DNA of 64,000 nucleotides from Bacteroidota bacterium (GTDB lineage Bacteria; Bacteroidota; Bacteroidia; Chitinophagales; Chitinophagaceae). The DNA is taken from assembly GCA_023416995.1 (NCBI GenBank), contig JAEZGI010000020.1, forward strand, positions 124,001-188,000. The letters run 5' to 3'. The notes under the pieces were generated by a model. That model was not told where the DNA came from and ran no database searches. It saw nothing but the letters and a program-made list of their open reading frames with translations. How positions within the stretch are numbered: position 1 is the first letter of the stretch; each line of letters begins with the position of its first letter. This document shows positions 17,234 to 25,926 of the stretch, piece after piece. The position numbers were made by a program, and so were the translations under genes.

Positions 17234-17241
17234 TATATTTG
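17234..17241 (+). promoter_or_regulatory. -7 promoter element (TAnnTTTG) of pheS
   Basis: TATATTTG matches the Bacteroidota -7 consensus and ends only four bases before the pheS ATG, implying a leaderless or nearly leaderless transcript. No good -33 TTG is seen at normal spacing. Confidence 0.5.
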
Positions 17242-17245
17242 CAAT

Positions 17246-18292
17246 ATGGATCAACTGTTGGCACAAATTGAAGGCTATAAAAAAGAGATAGCAGCTACCG
17301 ATATCCCGGATGCGGCCGCCCTGGAAGCTTACCGGATCAAATTTCTTGGAACCAAAGGTATCGTCAAGGCCCTGTTTACCGAGATGAAAAATGTACCCGG
17401 TCCGCAAAAAAAGGAGTTTGGTCTTATCCTCAACGAATTCAAACAAATCGCTGAACAAAAGTTTGAAGAAGCAAAAGCCGGTATCGGCAGTACCGCGGCA
17501 ACAGGGGCTGCTGCAAACATTGACCTCAGTTTACCAGGCGATGAATTACCGCTCGGCTCACTGCATCCTATACATTTGTTTCTTAATCACGTTTTGTCAA
17601 TCTTCCAAAGACTTGGATTTTCAGTAGCTGAAGGTCCCGAAATGGAAGATGACTGGCATAATTTCACTGCGCTTAATCTCCCTGAGCACCACCCCGCGCG
17701 TGATATGCAGGATACGTTTTATCTCCGTCAGTCGCAGGAAGGCGAAGGTGACTGGTTACTTCGCACACATACCAGCAACACACAGATCCGCGCGATGGAA
17801 AAAGGCAACCTCCCTATCCGTATCATCTGCCCGGGTCGCGTTTACAGGAACGAAACCGTTAGTGCCAGGTCACATTGTTTCTTTCACCAGATTGAAGGTT
17901 TATATATTGATGAAAATGTTTCGTTCGCTGATCTGAAACAAACACTTTACTTTTTTGTACAGGAGATGTATGGAAAAGATATAAAGATCCGCTTCCGTCC
18001 AAGTTATTTTCCGTTTACTGAACCCAGTGCCGAAATGGATATTGAATGCCAGATCTGTCATGGCAAAGGGTGCGCAGTTTGTAAACGAACCGGCTGGCTT
18101 GAAATTCTTGGCTGTGGTATGGTGCATCCCAAAGTATTGGAAAACTGCAATATCGATTCCACTAAATACACCGGCTATGCATTTGGTATGGGCATAGAAC
18201 GCCCGGCCATGCTGAAATATGGCATCAATGATATCCGCCTGTTCAGTGAAAACGATGTGAGGTTTCTCCGGCAGTTTATTCCCGCTATCTGA
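17246..18292 (+). CDS. pheS: Phenylalanyl-tRNA synthetase alpha subunit
   Basis: The alpha chain of the alpha2beta2 enzyme that charges tRNA-Phe. I start it at the ATG at 17246 (348 residues, MDQLLAQIEGYKKEI), as family members begin with this helical region; the 30 extra upstream codons do not resemble the family. The N-terminal coiled coil (1-85) is followed by the class II core: motif 2 GRVYRNETVSARSHCFFHQ, the FRPSYFPFTEPSAE substrate region, and motif 3 GMGIERPAML. A four-Cys cluster (CQICHGKGCAVC), also known from other phyla, sits just before GWLEILGCGMVHP. pheT is not adjacent; the next gene is an acyl-CoA dehydrogenase, so the subunits are encoded apart. Confidence 0.97.
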   Translation: MDQLLAQIEGYKKEIAATDIPDAAALEAYRIKFLGTKGIVKALFTEMKNVPGPQKKEFGLILNEFKQIAEQKFEEAKAGIGSTAATGAAANIDLSLPGDELPLGSLHPIHLFLNHVLSIFQRLGFSVAEGPEMEDDWHNFTALNLPEHHPARDMQDTFYLRQSQEGEGDWLLRTHTSNTQIRAMEKGNLPIRIICPGRVYRNETVSARSHCFFHQIEGLYIDENVSFADLKQTLYFFVQEMYGKDIKIRFRPSYFPFTEPSAEMDIECQICHGKGCAVCKRTGWLEILGCGMVHPKVLENCNIDSTKYTGYAFGMGIERPAMLKYGINDIRLFSENDVRFLRQFIPAI

Positions 18293-18329
18293 TGTAGTGC
18301 CGGATCCCTGCAGCTTTACAACAAGGTTT

Positions 18330-19184
18330 ATGATACAAAACGTTTGTATTTGTGGAGGTGGTACTATGGGAAGCGGCATCGCACAAGTGCTTGCGCAACA
18401 TGGCTATGAAATAATAGTATTTGATGTGATGGAAATGGCCCTTCAAACCTCCGCCCAACATATACAAACAAATTTCAATCATCTTGTGTCTACCGGGAAA
18501 TTAAGCGAGTCCGTCGCTCACCAGGCATTTGCACGCATTCGTTTCACTGACCGTATCAACGAGTGTGCTGCGGATCTCATTATTGAAGCCATCGCAGAAA
18601 ACCTTGCTTCAAAAAAAGAGCTGTTTCAGCAACTTGCCGGTCTGAACTCACCAGAAACAATCTTTACCACCAATACTTCATCTATCCGCGTATCAGAAAT
18701 TGCAGAACAGATGCCTCATCGCGAACGGGTGGCGGGTTTACATTTTTTTAATCCGGCACCTGTCATGAAGCTGGTCGAGGTTGCAGCAACTCCTTATACT
18801 TCCGCCGGCGTTATAGACAAACTTGTTGATCTCGTGCAGAAACTGGGAAAGCAGGCAGTGGTCTGTCAAGACGTACCTGGCTTCATTGTTAACAGGGTGG
18901 CAAGACCTTATTACCTGGAGGCCCTTAGACTGGCAGAAGAAAACGCCGCCACCCTAAACGAAATTGATGACCTTACCGAATCTGCAGGGTTCAGGATGGG
19001 ACCATTCAGGTTGATGGACCTTATTGGAAATGATGTTAATCTCGCTGTATCACAGTCGTTGTATGAGGCCCTGGGAGAACCGGAGCGATTGCGGCCATCC
19101 ACATTTCAACAGCAAAAAGTGGACACAGGTGAACTGGGTAAGAAGTCCGGAAAAGGCTATTACAATTATCGGCAAGGTGGCTGA
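18330..19184 (+). CDS. 3-hydroxyacyl-CoA (3-hydroxybutyryl-CoA) dehydrogenase
   Basis: A 284-residue stand-alone dehydrogenase that oxidises L-3-hydroxyacyl-CoA with NAD in fatty-acid or butyrate metabolism. The Rossmann motif GGGTMGSGIAQVL lies directly after the start. The catalytic His is in HFFNPAPVMKLVE, and the C-terminal helical domain carries DVPGFIVNR and the KKSGKGYYNY ending. I chose the ATG at 18330 because it places the Rossmann strand at the usual position; a GTG at 18297 would add 11 unlikely residues. It follows pheS by 37 bp. Length and motifs are those of the short Hbd/PaaH type without a hydratase domain. Confidence 0.93.
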   Translation: MIQNVCICGGGTMGSGIAQVLAQHGYEIIVFDVMEMALQTSAQHIQTNFNHLVSTGKLSESVAHQAFARIRFTDRINECAADLIIEAIAENLASKKELFQQLAGLNSPETIFTTNTSSIRVSEIAEQMPHRERVAGLHFFNPAPVMKLVEVAATPYTSAGVIDKLVDLVQKLGKQAVVCQDVPGFIVNRVARPYYLEALRLAEENAATLNEIDDLTESAGFRMGPFRLMDLIGNDVNLAVSQSLYEALGEPERLRPSTFQQQKVDTGELGKKSGKGYYNYRQGG

Positions 19185-19234
19185 TTGGTAGATAACGCGA
19201 TAACAAGTAATTTCGCGACTTAATTAAATAAGTA

Positions 19235-20242
19235 ATCGACCGCTCAAACAAAATACTAGTCACCGGAGGAACAGGCTTTTTAGGAGCTTATATCATCAAA
19301 GAACTTGTAAACAGAAACTACGAAGTAAGGGCAACCCGACGCAATAACAATCTTCCTTTTTTTATCGCTCCCGAAATCCTCAACCAGGTTGAATGGTTTG
19401 ATGGTGACATTCTCGATGTGGTTTCACTCGATGAAGCCATGCAGGGTATAGATGCAGTAGTACATGCTGCAGCAAAAGTTTCGTTCCGGGAAAAAGACCG
19501 GGATGAAATGTTCCGCACCAATATTGAAGGCACCGCTAACGTGGTGAACCTGGCTATTGAGAACAAGATCAGCAAACTGTTATATGTAAGTTCAGTGGCG
19601 GCCATTGGACGTGTCAAAAACGGCGCTACTGTTACAGAAAAACAGAAATGGGAGGAAAGCCCGTTAAATACCAACTATGCCATCAGCAAGTACCACGCTG
19701 AAATGGAAGTATGGCGGGGTATGGGTGAAGGCCTGAATGTTACAGTCGTAAATCCGAGCACGATTCTTGGTTATGGAGACTGGAACGCTTCGAGTTGTGC
19801 CTTGTTTAAAAACGTTTATAAAGAGTTTCCATGGTATACCCGGGGAATAAATGGCTTTGTTGATGTTGAAGATGTGGCCAGGGCCGTGGTTTTATTACTT
19901 GATGCTTCGACCGAAGGCGAACGTTTCATATTAAATGGTGAGAACTGGTCGTTTCAACAGTTGTTTAACCAGATCGCTGCAGGCTTCAGCAAAAAGCCTC
20001 CTTATCGTGAGGCAACGGCTTTCATGGCAGAAGTTGCATGGCGATTCGACAAGATAAAAAGTTTGTTTACCGGCAAACCATCATTGCTTACCAGGGAATC
20101 GGCGCGGGTTTCACAAACAAAAACTTATTTCGATAACAATAAGATCCTTGCTGAACTACCCGGCTTTCGTTTCACCCCGCTGTCAGAAACAATTGCCAAG
20201 GCCTGCCGGGAATACCAGCAATCGCCACAAACTATCCGTTAA
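19235..20242 (+). CDS. NAD-dependent epimerase/dehydratase (extended SDR), no canonical start codon
   Basis: About 335 residues. The Rossmann motif LVTGGTGFLGAYI is encoded from 19256, and the frame then runs intact through SSVAAIGR, the catalytic Tyr/Lys pair NYAISKYHAE, and NPSTILGYGDW. It resembles 3beta-HSD/dihydroflavonol-4-reductase-like SDRs with unknown substrate. The frame is closed by TAA at 19229-19231, and between that stop and the Rossmann strand there is no ATG, GTG, TTG or CTG except the CTA/GTC region of the motif itself; the codons read GTA ATC GAC CGC TCA AAC AAA ATA. Either a rare ATC or ATA start is used or there is a base error here. The first conventional start, GTG at 19418, would remove the NAD site. 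The 19235 boundary is a guess. Confidence 0.8.
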   Translation: MDRSNKILVTGGTGFLGAYIIKELVNRNYEVRATRRNNNLPFFIAPEILNQVEWFDGDILDVVSLDEAMQGIDAVVHAAAKVSFREKDRDEMFRTNIEGTANVVNLAIENKISKLLYVSSVAAIGRVKNGATVTEKQKWEESPLNTNYAISKYHAEMEVWRGMGEGLNVTVVNPSTILGYGDWNASSCALFKNVYKEFPWYTRGINGFVDVEDVARAVVLLLDASTEGERFILNGENWSFQQLFNQIAAGFSKKPPYREATAFMAEVAWRFDKIKSLFTGKPSLLTRESARVSQTKTYFDNNKILAELPGFRFTPLSETIAKACREYQQSPQTIR

Positions 20243-20244
20243 TA

Positions 20245-20252
20245 TACTTTTG
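20245..20252 (+). promoter_or_regulatory. -7 promoter element (TAnnTTTG)
   Basis: TACTTTTG lies 39 bases before the ATG of the CarboxypepD_reg-like gene and just after the epimerase stop, so this gene probably has its own promoter. Confidence 0.5.
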
Positions 20253-20291
20253 CAAATACTGGTACGTTTATACAGCAATCAAACTCATTAA

Positions 20292-21368
20292 ATGAAAAGA
20301 GTTCTCTGTTCCATAGTGCTGATGGTTTTTGTCATCAATGTCAACGCACAACAATTTTCCATTCTTGGGAAAGTAATTGATTCAGCAAGCGGTCAGCCGA
20401 TGAGTAAAGCATCCGCATTTTGCCAAAACACCACCTTCGGAACCATCACTAACAATGATGGTTTGTTCTATATGAACCTTCCGAATGGAGGTTACGATCT
20501 GGTGATATCATTTACGGGGTATGAGAAACAACTACGACGGATCAGCAATACCCAGTCGAACTCCGACACCATCATTTTTATGATGGTACCTCAAGACAAT
20601 TCAATGGCAGAGGTAGCAGTTGTAGCAAGTAATGAAGTGCCGGACGGATGGGTAAAATATGGTAATTTTTTCACAGAAAATTTTATCGGAACTACACCAA
20701 ATGCAACGAGTGTTTATATTGAAAACCCGGAAACACTACGTTTTTTCTATACAAAAAAAAGGAACCGGCTTAAGGTAACTGCCCGTGAAGATGTGATCGT
20801 AATGAATGCGGCATTGGGTTATCGCATCCGGTACCAGCTGGATTCATTTAGCTACGACTACAATTCAAACATCAGCCAATACACCGGTTACCCGCTGTTC
20901 GAAGAAATCGATACCACGGAAGAAGTAAGTACACAATGGATAAAAAACCGTGCAAGGACCTATCTCGGATCCCGGTTACACTTCATGCGTAGTTTCTACG
21001 ACAGCCTGGTTGAAGAAGAAGGTTTTGTTGTTGAGAAAATGACGGGCGGTCCAAAAAGCACCAAAGGGACCGCTATCGAAAACCTGTACGACAGCACGAT
21101 CTATTTTGCAGACAGCAGTGGCGTTGAGGTTGACTGGAAGGGCCGCTATCGTATAAGTTACCGTAAGGTATTGCCTGAAAAGAAGTTTCTCCAGGAGTTC
21201 AAACTGCCGGCCAGTACCAATATGCAGGTTACCCTGCTTGATGTAAGCAACGGATTTGTGATAGAACAAAACGGTTATTTCTATGAACAGTATGAAGTAA
21301 TCAACTCTGGCTACTGGGCCTGGAAAAAGCTGGCAGAACTGCTACCATATAATTACGAATACCAATAA
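20292..21368 (+). CDS. Secreted protein with N-terminal CarboxypepD_reg-like domain
   Basis: A 358-residue protein with a signal peptide (residues 1-19, ending VNAQ). Residues 22-110 are a carboxypeptidase-D regulatory-like beta-sandwich (ILGKVIDSASGQPMSKASAF, GTITNNDGLFYMNLPNGGYDLVISFTGYE), the module often found at the N-terminus of SusC-type receptors. The remaining 250 residues have no motif I recognise and contain many aromatic, strand-like stretches (YNSNISQYTGYPLFEEID). No TonB-dependent barrel or plug follows, so it is not a receptor. It is probably a periplasmic or outer-membrane-associated protein. It ends five bases before the convergent lpxD-like gene. Confidence 0.75.
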   Translation: MKRVLCSIVLMVFVINVNAQQFSILGKVIDSASGQPMSKASAFCQNTTFGTITNNDGLFYMNLPNGGYDLVISFTGYEKQLRRISNTQSNSDTIIFMMVPQDNSMAEVAVVASNEVPDGWVKYGNFFTENFIGTTPNATSVYIENPETLRFFYTKKRNRLKVTAREDVIVMNAALGYRIRYQLDSFSYDYNSNISQYTGYPLFEEIDTTEEVSTQWIKNRARTYLGSRLHFMRSFYDSLVEEEGFVVEKMTGGPKSTKGTAIENLYDSTIYFADSSGVEVDWKGRYRISYRKVLPEKKFLQEFKLPASTNMQVTLLDVSNGFVIEQNGYFYEQYEVINSGYWAWKKLAELLPYNYEYQ

Positions 21369-21373
21369 AGATC

Positions 21374-22318
21374 CTAACTACCCATCACTTTCTTCCATAA
21401 CTCAGGAACTCGTTTTATCCAGACGAGTTCCTTTTTTTTGATCGCAGCATCTTCTGCCGGCGAACCAAAATACACCTTGCCACCCTCGAGCGTTTTACCT
21501 ACACCACTTTGAGCAAGTATCACTGCGTTATCACCGATCGATAATGTTTTTGAGACCCCTACCTGGCCCCACAGAATAACACCATCACCCAATGTGGTCG
21601 CGCCGGCGATACCAACCTGGGCCGCTATCAAGCAGTTTGATCCGATGACCGTATCGTGCCCGATATGCACCATGTTATCGATCTTGGTACCACTGCCGAT
21701 TCTTGTATCATGACTCACTCCCCGATCAATGGTACAGCCTGCACCAATTTCCGCATGGTCTTCTATAACCACTTTGCCCCCACTGGCCATTTTTTTGTAC
21801 CAGATCGGTCGGTCCTTTTTTGTGTTGTAATAAAAAGCGTCCGAACCAATTACGGTTCCTGCCTGGATCACCACGTTATTACCAATCTCAGTATAATCAA
21901 GTATGGTAACGTTGGGATGAATAATACAATGCTCGCCTATGCGTACGTGATGACCAATAAAAGCGTTTGGTGCTATATATGAAGAGGCCGCGATCTGTGC
22001 CGTATCACTTACCAGTTGCGTTGCCGGAACAAATGGCCGGAAATGTTGTACGATCTTTTGATATGCTTCAAACGGCTGCTCAACTATCAGCAGGGCTTTG
22101 TGTGCGGGGAATTCGGTTTTACGATTTATTATAATGAAACTCGCGGCAGAATTAATACACTTATCGTAATATTTCGGGTGGTCCACAAACACCAGGTCAC
22201 CGGTTTCTACTTTGTGTATTTCATTGATTCCTGTTGCCTGCGCTGCCGTATTACCGATCAGTTCGGCGTTTATCAAATCTGCTATCCATTGCAGGGAAAC
22301 CGGTGAAGGAAATTTCAT
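21374..22318 (-). CDS. lpxD: UDP-3-O-acylglucosamine N-acyltransferase, short LpxD-like form
   Basis: A 314-residue acyltransferase of the lipid A pathway type. It has an N-terminal uridine-binding-like domain (1-100) and then a left-handed parallel beta-helix of hexapeptide repeats (IGHHVRIGEHCIIHPNVTIL through GDNAVILAQSGVG). The catalytic-type His is in HIGHDTVIG. At 314 residues and with a short C-terminus it is smaller than E. coli LpxD (341). Bacteroidota often carry such a second, shorter paralogue besides a full LpxD, so its acceptor may not be the lipid A intermediate. It is a lone gene, convergent with the CarboxypepD_reg-like gene. Confidence 0.82.
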   Translation of the reverse strand: MKFPSPVSLQWIADLINAELIGNTAAQATGINEIHKVETGDLVFVDHPKYYDKCINSAASFIIINRKTEFPAHKALLIVEQPFEAYQKIVQHFRPFVPATQLVSDTAQIAASSYIAPNAFIGHHVRIGEHCIIHPNVTILDYTEIGNNVVIQAGTVIGSDAFYYNTKKDRPIWYKKMASGGKVVIEDHAEIGAGCTIDRGVSHDTRIGSGTKIDNMVHIGHDTVIGSNCLIAAQVGIAGATTLGDGVILWGQVGVSKTLSIGDNAVILAQSGVGKTLEGGKVYFGSPAEDAAIKKKELVWIKRVPELWKKVMGS

Positions 22319-22348
22319 TTGAGCTGTTTTTGTTTAATTGATGCCGCA

Positions 22349-22356
22349 CAAAAGTA
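22349..22356 (-). promoter_or_regulatory. -7 promoter element (TAnnTTTG) of the lpxD-like gene
   Basis: On the minus strand TACTTTTG ends 30 bases before the lpxD-like ATG at 22318. No TTG at normal -33 spacing was found. Confidence 0.45.
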
Positions 22357-22835
22357 AACCACACCCGCAAAAGAGGTTGTAAAACTTAGAGATTCCTTTT
22401 TTATGATCCCTCAATTCAAAGTAATCTCAGGTTTTAAATGATTTTCCGGGCCACCCGCCAATGTATTTTGAAAATTTAATCTCATGCTTTTTAGGAAACG
22501 GGTAACCAGATTAAGGTGATTATGCAACAAAGAAATCAGATCTTTTTTTAACCGCCCGATGGTGTTATCTAAAATCAACTCAGCATATAAATGAGTGCCA
22601 TCAACGGTTTCAGGAAGTATGTTTTTGTAAGAAGAATTAATACTTGAAGATGATGATTCTCATTATGCATTTATAATTTGCAACTGCTTGCAAACATGCT
22701 CGCTTTTCCACAAGCAAAATTTTAAATTGTGCATAAAATTTATTGCAATTTTTTTTTCGATAGAAGAAATTCTTTTTAATATTGTGAAGGGAAATTGCTT
22801 CCCACTACTTACTAACCCATCTACATAATAAATCT
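22357..22835. other. Gene-free stretch; possible small RNA or leader upstream of the terminator at 22836
   Basis: This AT-rich stretch holds no convincing coding sequence. It contains homopolymer A/T runs and two very short frames (for example ATG at 22650 to TAA at 22676, eight codons). Because a strong plus-strand terminator follows at 22836-22861, something is probably transcribed rightwards from within this stretch. I do not recognise a known RNA family. Confidence 0.35.
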
Positions 22836-22861
22836 CCCGAGTCATCGGGAGGTTTTTTTTT
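22836..22861 (+). terminator. Intrinsic terminator directly before the pseudouridine synthase start
   Basis: CTCCCGA, a four-base loop (GTCA), TCGGGAG, then a run of nine T residues. It ends only about six bases before the ATG at 22867, with no protein gene on the plus strand upstream in the gap. Confidence 0.8.
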
Positions 22862-22866
22862 GAGGT

Positions 22867-23451
22867 ATGCCGAACTACTTTACCATTTACAAACCTTTCC
22901 AGGTACTTAGTCAGTTCTCTCCCGAACCTGGCAAACGCAGTTTGAAAGATGTTTATTCATTTCCAAAAGATGTATATCCGGTAGGCCGGCTTGATTATGA
23001 CAGTGAAGGTTTACTCATCATCACGAATGATACTGGTTTGAATCACCGTTTATTGAATCCGGCCTTTGCACATGAACGCGAATACTGGGTGCAGGTGGAA
23101 GGTATCATCACGAACCACGCGCTTACGCAACTTTGCTCCGGAGTTAATATCACAGTGAACGGCAAAACACATCATACCAAAACCGCCTATGCCACTGCAT
23201 TTGAAAAGGAACCGCCGGTTTTTGAACGTAACCCGCCGGTACGTTTCAGAAAACATATTCCCACCAGTTGGATTAGTCTCACATTAACTGAAGGTAAAAA
23301 CAGGCAGGTCAGAAAGATGACAGCGGCAGTTGGTTTTCCTACGCTACGGCTTATTCGTTATCGCATCGGGAAACTCACAATCGACAGCCTGGAGCCAGGT
23401 GGATTTGCAGAATGGCAAAGACGTGATCTCTATGATCTCTTAGGCTTATGA
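22867..23451 (+). CDS. RsuA/RluE-family pseudouridine synthase
   Basis: A 194-residue pseudouridine synthase of the RluB/E/F-RsuA family, which isomerises a single uridine in ribosomal RNA. The catalytic motif GRLDYDSEGLLIITND holds the Asp (YPVGRLDYDSEG, about residue 41). Further family motifs are EREYWVQVEG, SWISLTLTEGKNRQVRKM and the C-terminal LTIDSLEPGGFAEW. The S4 RNA-binding domain found in RluB and RsuA is absent, as in RluE. A GAGG sits almost against the ATG. The upstream terminator makes its transcription unclear: it needs a promoter after the hairpin or regulated read-through. Confidence 0.9.
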   Translation: MPNYFTIYKPFQVLSQFSPEPGKRSLKDVYSFPKDVYPVGRLDYDSEGLLIITNDTGLNHRLLNPAFAHEREYWVQVEGIITNHALTQLCSGVNITVNGKTHHTKTAYATAFEKEPPVFERNPPVRFRKHIPTSWISLTLTEGKNRQVRKMTAAVGFPTLRLIRYRIGKLTIDSLEPGGFAEWQRRDLYDLLGL

Positions 23452-23540
23452 TCAATACGTTAATGCCTTCCGATGAACAAATAAAGCGACCCGTTAATCC
23501 CTATCAATCGTTATCTTGCTGACATAAAAAAATTGGGACT

Positions 23541-24416
23541 ATGCTTAAATCCATGACAGGTTTTGGGAGAACAGAAAGATCAGTGGGAGACAAAACATTT
23601 CTGGTAGATATCAAATCACTAAACGGCAAACAGTTTGAACTTAACCTGAAGATGCCGGCATTTTTAAAACCTTTTGAATTTGAGATCCGGACCCTCTTAT
23701 CCAAAAATCTAAACCGCGGAACAGTAGATTGTACAATCAGTCTCAAGGAAACAGGGAGTGCAAAACCGGTCAGCATCAATACCGATCTGGCAAAAGCTTA
23801 TTATAAACCAATAGCAGATCTTTCTGCAGCATTAAATCTTGACGCCTCATCCATCCTCAGCACCCTGCTGAAATTACCCGAGGTAATTACACCAACGGGG
23901 GAAACACTTACCGATTCGGAGTGGGATGAATTTAAAAAAGTTGTGTTGGCTGCCATCGACGATCTCAACAATCACCGGCTGGAAGAAGGTAAATCCCTCG
24001 AAAGGGACCTCTTGCTCCGTATCACCAATATCCAGCAGCAACAGGATGAAATTGTAAAACTCGAACCGGCCCGGAAACAAAAGATCCGCGACGGTCTTGT
24101 AAAAGTGCTGGAAGAAAATGTTGGTAAGGAAAATTACGACCCCAATCGTCTTGAACAGGAACTGATTTACTACATCGAAAAGATTGACATCAGTGAAGAA
24201 CAGGTGCGTTTGAAAAATCATTGCGATTACTTCAAAACATTGCTGCAATCAAACGATGAAGGAAAAGGCAAAAAACTTTCTTTTATTCTCCAGGAGATCG
24301 GGCGTGAAATCAATACCACCGGCGCCAAGGCCTACGACTCCAGTATCCAGCAATACGTGATACAGATGAAAGATGAACTGGAGAAGGCAAAAGAACAGGT
24401 ACTCAATGCGCTTTGA
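23541..24416 (+). CDS. yicC: YicC-family endoribonuclease
   Basis: A 291-residue YicC/YloC protein. The N-terminal domain starts MLKSMTGFGRTE, the family hallmark, with DIKSLNGKQFELNLKMP. The C-terminal DUF1732 region ends in KGKKLSFILQEIGREINTTGAKA, containing the conserved Glu/Arg residues. E. coli YicC has been reported as an endoribonuclease acting on small-RNA and mRNA targets. Here it heads a cluster with gldH and a two-component system; the gap to gldH is 46 bp. In many genomes yicC is followed by gmk, but here gmk lies far away at 61964. Confidence 0.93.
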   Translation: MLKSMTGFGRTERSVGDKTFLVDIKSLNGKQFELNLKMPAFLKPFEFEIRTLLSKNLNRGTVDCTISLKETGSAKPVSINTDLAKAYYKPIADLSAALNLDASSILSTLLKLPEVITPTGETLTDSEWDEFKKVVLAAIDDLNNHRLEEGKSLERDLLLRITNIQQQQDEIVKLEPARKQKIRDGLVKVLEENVGKENYDPNRLEQELIYYIEKIDISEEQVRLKNHCDYFKTLLQSNDEGKGKKLSFILQEIGREINTTGAKAYDSSIQQYVIQMKDELEKAKEQVLNAL

Positions 24417-24462
24417 TCAACTTGGTTACAATTACCCGAATACGCTGTAAAACCCGGTTCAC

Positions 24463-24933
24463 TTGAAAAACACCATATTATTTTTGCTGCTTCTTACCTT
24501 GTTAGGCTCATGCCAGACAAGCATCGATGTATTCGAAAAAAATGTCGCGATCCCAAACCATGAATGGAGCGCTGACTTCAAACCCTCTGTCAGTTTCACT
24601 GTTAGCGACACCGCGGCCCGATACAATATCTATGCAGTGGTAAGACACACGGATGCCTACCAGTTTAACAATATCTGGATCAACATTTACACGCTTACGC
24701 CGGGTGATACAACCGCCCGGAAACAACAACTCGATCTGCGTCTTGCAACTGACGACAAAGGCTGGCTCGGGAGCGGCATGGATGACATCTTTGAACATCG
24801 CATACTGATCACCGCCCAGCCTGAACCTTTATCCAAACCAGGTAAATACAGTTTTACACTCGAAAACATTATGCGCGTGGATCCGCTGCCGGGTGTTCTG
24901 AATGTTGGAATCAGGGTTGAAAAGGCGAAATAA
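24463..24933 (+). CDS. gldH: Gliding motility lipoprotein GldH
   Basis: A 156-residue lipoprotein (lipobox LGSC, Cys17) matching GldH, which is required for gliding in Flavobacterium and is linked there to type IX secretion. Recognisable segments are SIDVFEKNVAIPNHEW, YNIYAVVRHTDAYQFNNIWI and the late GKYSFTLENIMRVDPLPGVLNVGI. It starts with TTG at 24463: an in-frame TAA lies five codons upstream and no ATG or GTG intervenes. The stop is eight bases before the kinase gene, so gldH, kinase and regulator appear to be one transcription unit. Confidence 0.92.
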   Translation: MKNTILFLLLLTLLGSCQTSIDVFEKNVAIPNHEWSADFKPSVSFTVSDTAARYNIYAVVRHTDAYQFNNIWINIYTLTPGDTTARKQQLDLRLATDDKGWLGSGMDDIFEHRILITAQPEPLSKPGKYSFTLENIMRVDPLPGVLNVGIRVEKAK

Positions 24934-24941
24934 GTGCAGCC

Positions 24942-25916
24942 ATGAATAACGCGTCCAAAAAGAAGTTGGCCGTAGCTACGGTGGTATACTGGTTCCTGTT
25001 AGGATACATTATAGCCATCCTGCTATTCTGGTTTATCGTTCTGGAGCGCCAAAACAGGCAGATGGCAAATTTTCGCCTGAATGAACTAAAAAAGGATCAT
25101 CCCGCTTTTGAACAAAAGGCCGCTGAAATCGAGGCAGATAAAAGATTAAAAACAACACAATACATTGGAGAAGGCATCACCTTTCTTGCCATGATACTCG
25201 TTGGTGCTTTGTTCGTATACCGTGCCGTACGAAAACAAATCATCCTGCAACAACAACAGCAAAACTTCATGATGGCTGTTACCCATGAGCTAAAAACACC
25301 CATCGCTGTTGCCAAACTGAACCTGGAAACAATGCAAAGGCATCAGTTAGATGACTCCCGCAGGCAAAAAATATTGCAAATGACACTGCAGGAGATCAAC
25401 CGTTTGAATAACCTGGCAAGCAACATACTGGTTTCATCACAACTGGAAGGTGGTCGATACAGGGTAGGTAAGGAAGAACTGAATTTTTCCGATCTGGTTT
25501 CAAGCTGCGTACAGGACTATGTGAGCAGGTTCCCCGAACGCAAATGGATAACTGAAATTACACCGGAAGTAGATATCAAAGGTGATTCCCTGCTTCTTCA
25601 GATACTCGTCAATAACCTTCTTGACAACGCTATGAAGTATTCTCCAAAAGATACTCCCATCACTACAAAACTTGCCAAAGCAAATAAGAAGGTTGTATTG
25701 TCGGTGCTTGACGAAGGAAACGGCATCCCCGATCATGAAAAAGGAAAGATCTTCGAGAAATTTTATCGCATCGGCACGGAAGAAACCAGGACGGCGAAAG
25801 GAACTGGAATAGGCCTGTATCTTTGCAGCAAAATCGCGGACGACCACAATGCAGACATTCGTGTGACAGACAATCAACCGACCGGCGCTAATTTTAGCAT
25901 TCGATTTTCGGTTTAA
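24942..25916 (+). CDS. Sensor histidine kinase
   Basis: A 324-residue membrane kinase. TM1 is at about 12-33 and TM2 at 77-95, with a short extracytoplasmic loop of some 40 charged residues, too small for a ligand-binding domain. The H-box is MMAVTHELKTPIAVAK with phospho-acceptor H115. The N-box reads LLDNAMKYSPKD, then G1 DEGNGIP and G2 GTGIGLYL. No HAMP domain is evident. It partners the response regulator that begins 11 bases downstream. Location directly after gldH resembles the arrangement of RprX/RprY-type systems in Bacteroidota; that assignment is inference. Confidence 0.93.
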   Translation: MNNASKKKLAVATVVYWFLLGYIIAILLFWFIVLERQNRQMANFRLNELKKDHPAFEQKAAEIEADKRLKTTQYIGEGITFLAMILVGALFVYRAVRKQIILQQQQQNFMMAVTHELKTPIAVAKLNLETMQRHQLDDSRRQKILQMTLQEINRLNNLASNILVSSQLEGGRYRVGKEELNFSDLVSSCVQDYVSRFPERKWITEITPEVDIKGDSLLLQILVNNLLDNAMKYSPKDTPITTKLAKANKKVVLSVLDEGNGIPDHEKGKIFEKFYRIGTEETRTAKGTGIGLYLCSKIADDHNADIRVTDNQPTGANFSIRFSV

Positions 25917-25926
25917 TTAACCCGTT

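Noticed and set aside
17156..17245. Extended pheS N-terminus from 17156
   Set aside because: The extra 30 residues do not resemble PheS, and a promoter element sits directly before the ATG at 17246.
19418..20242. A shorter epimerase starting at GTG 19418
   Set aside because: It would lack the Rossmann motif that is clearly encoded in frame upstream.
22650..22676. Eight-codon leader peptide upstream of the pseudouridine synthase
   Set aside because: No run of regulatory codons, no alternative hairpin, and such short frames occur by chance in AT-rich sequence.
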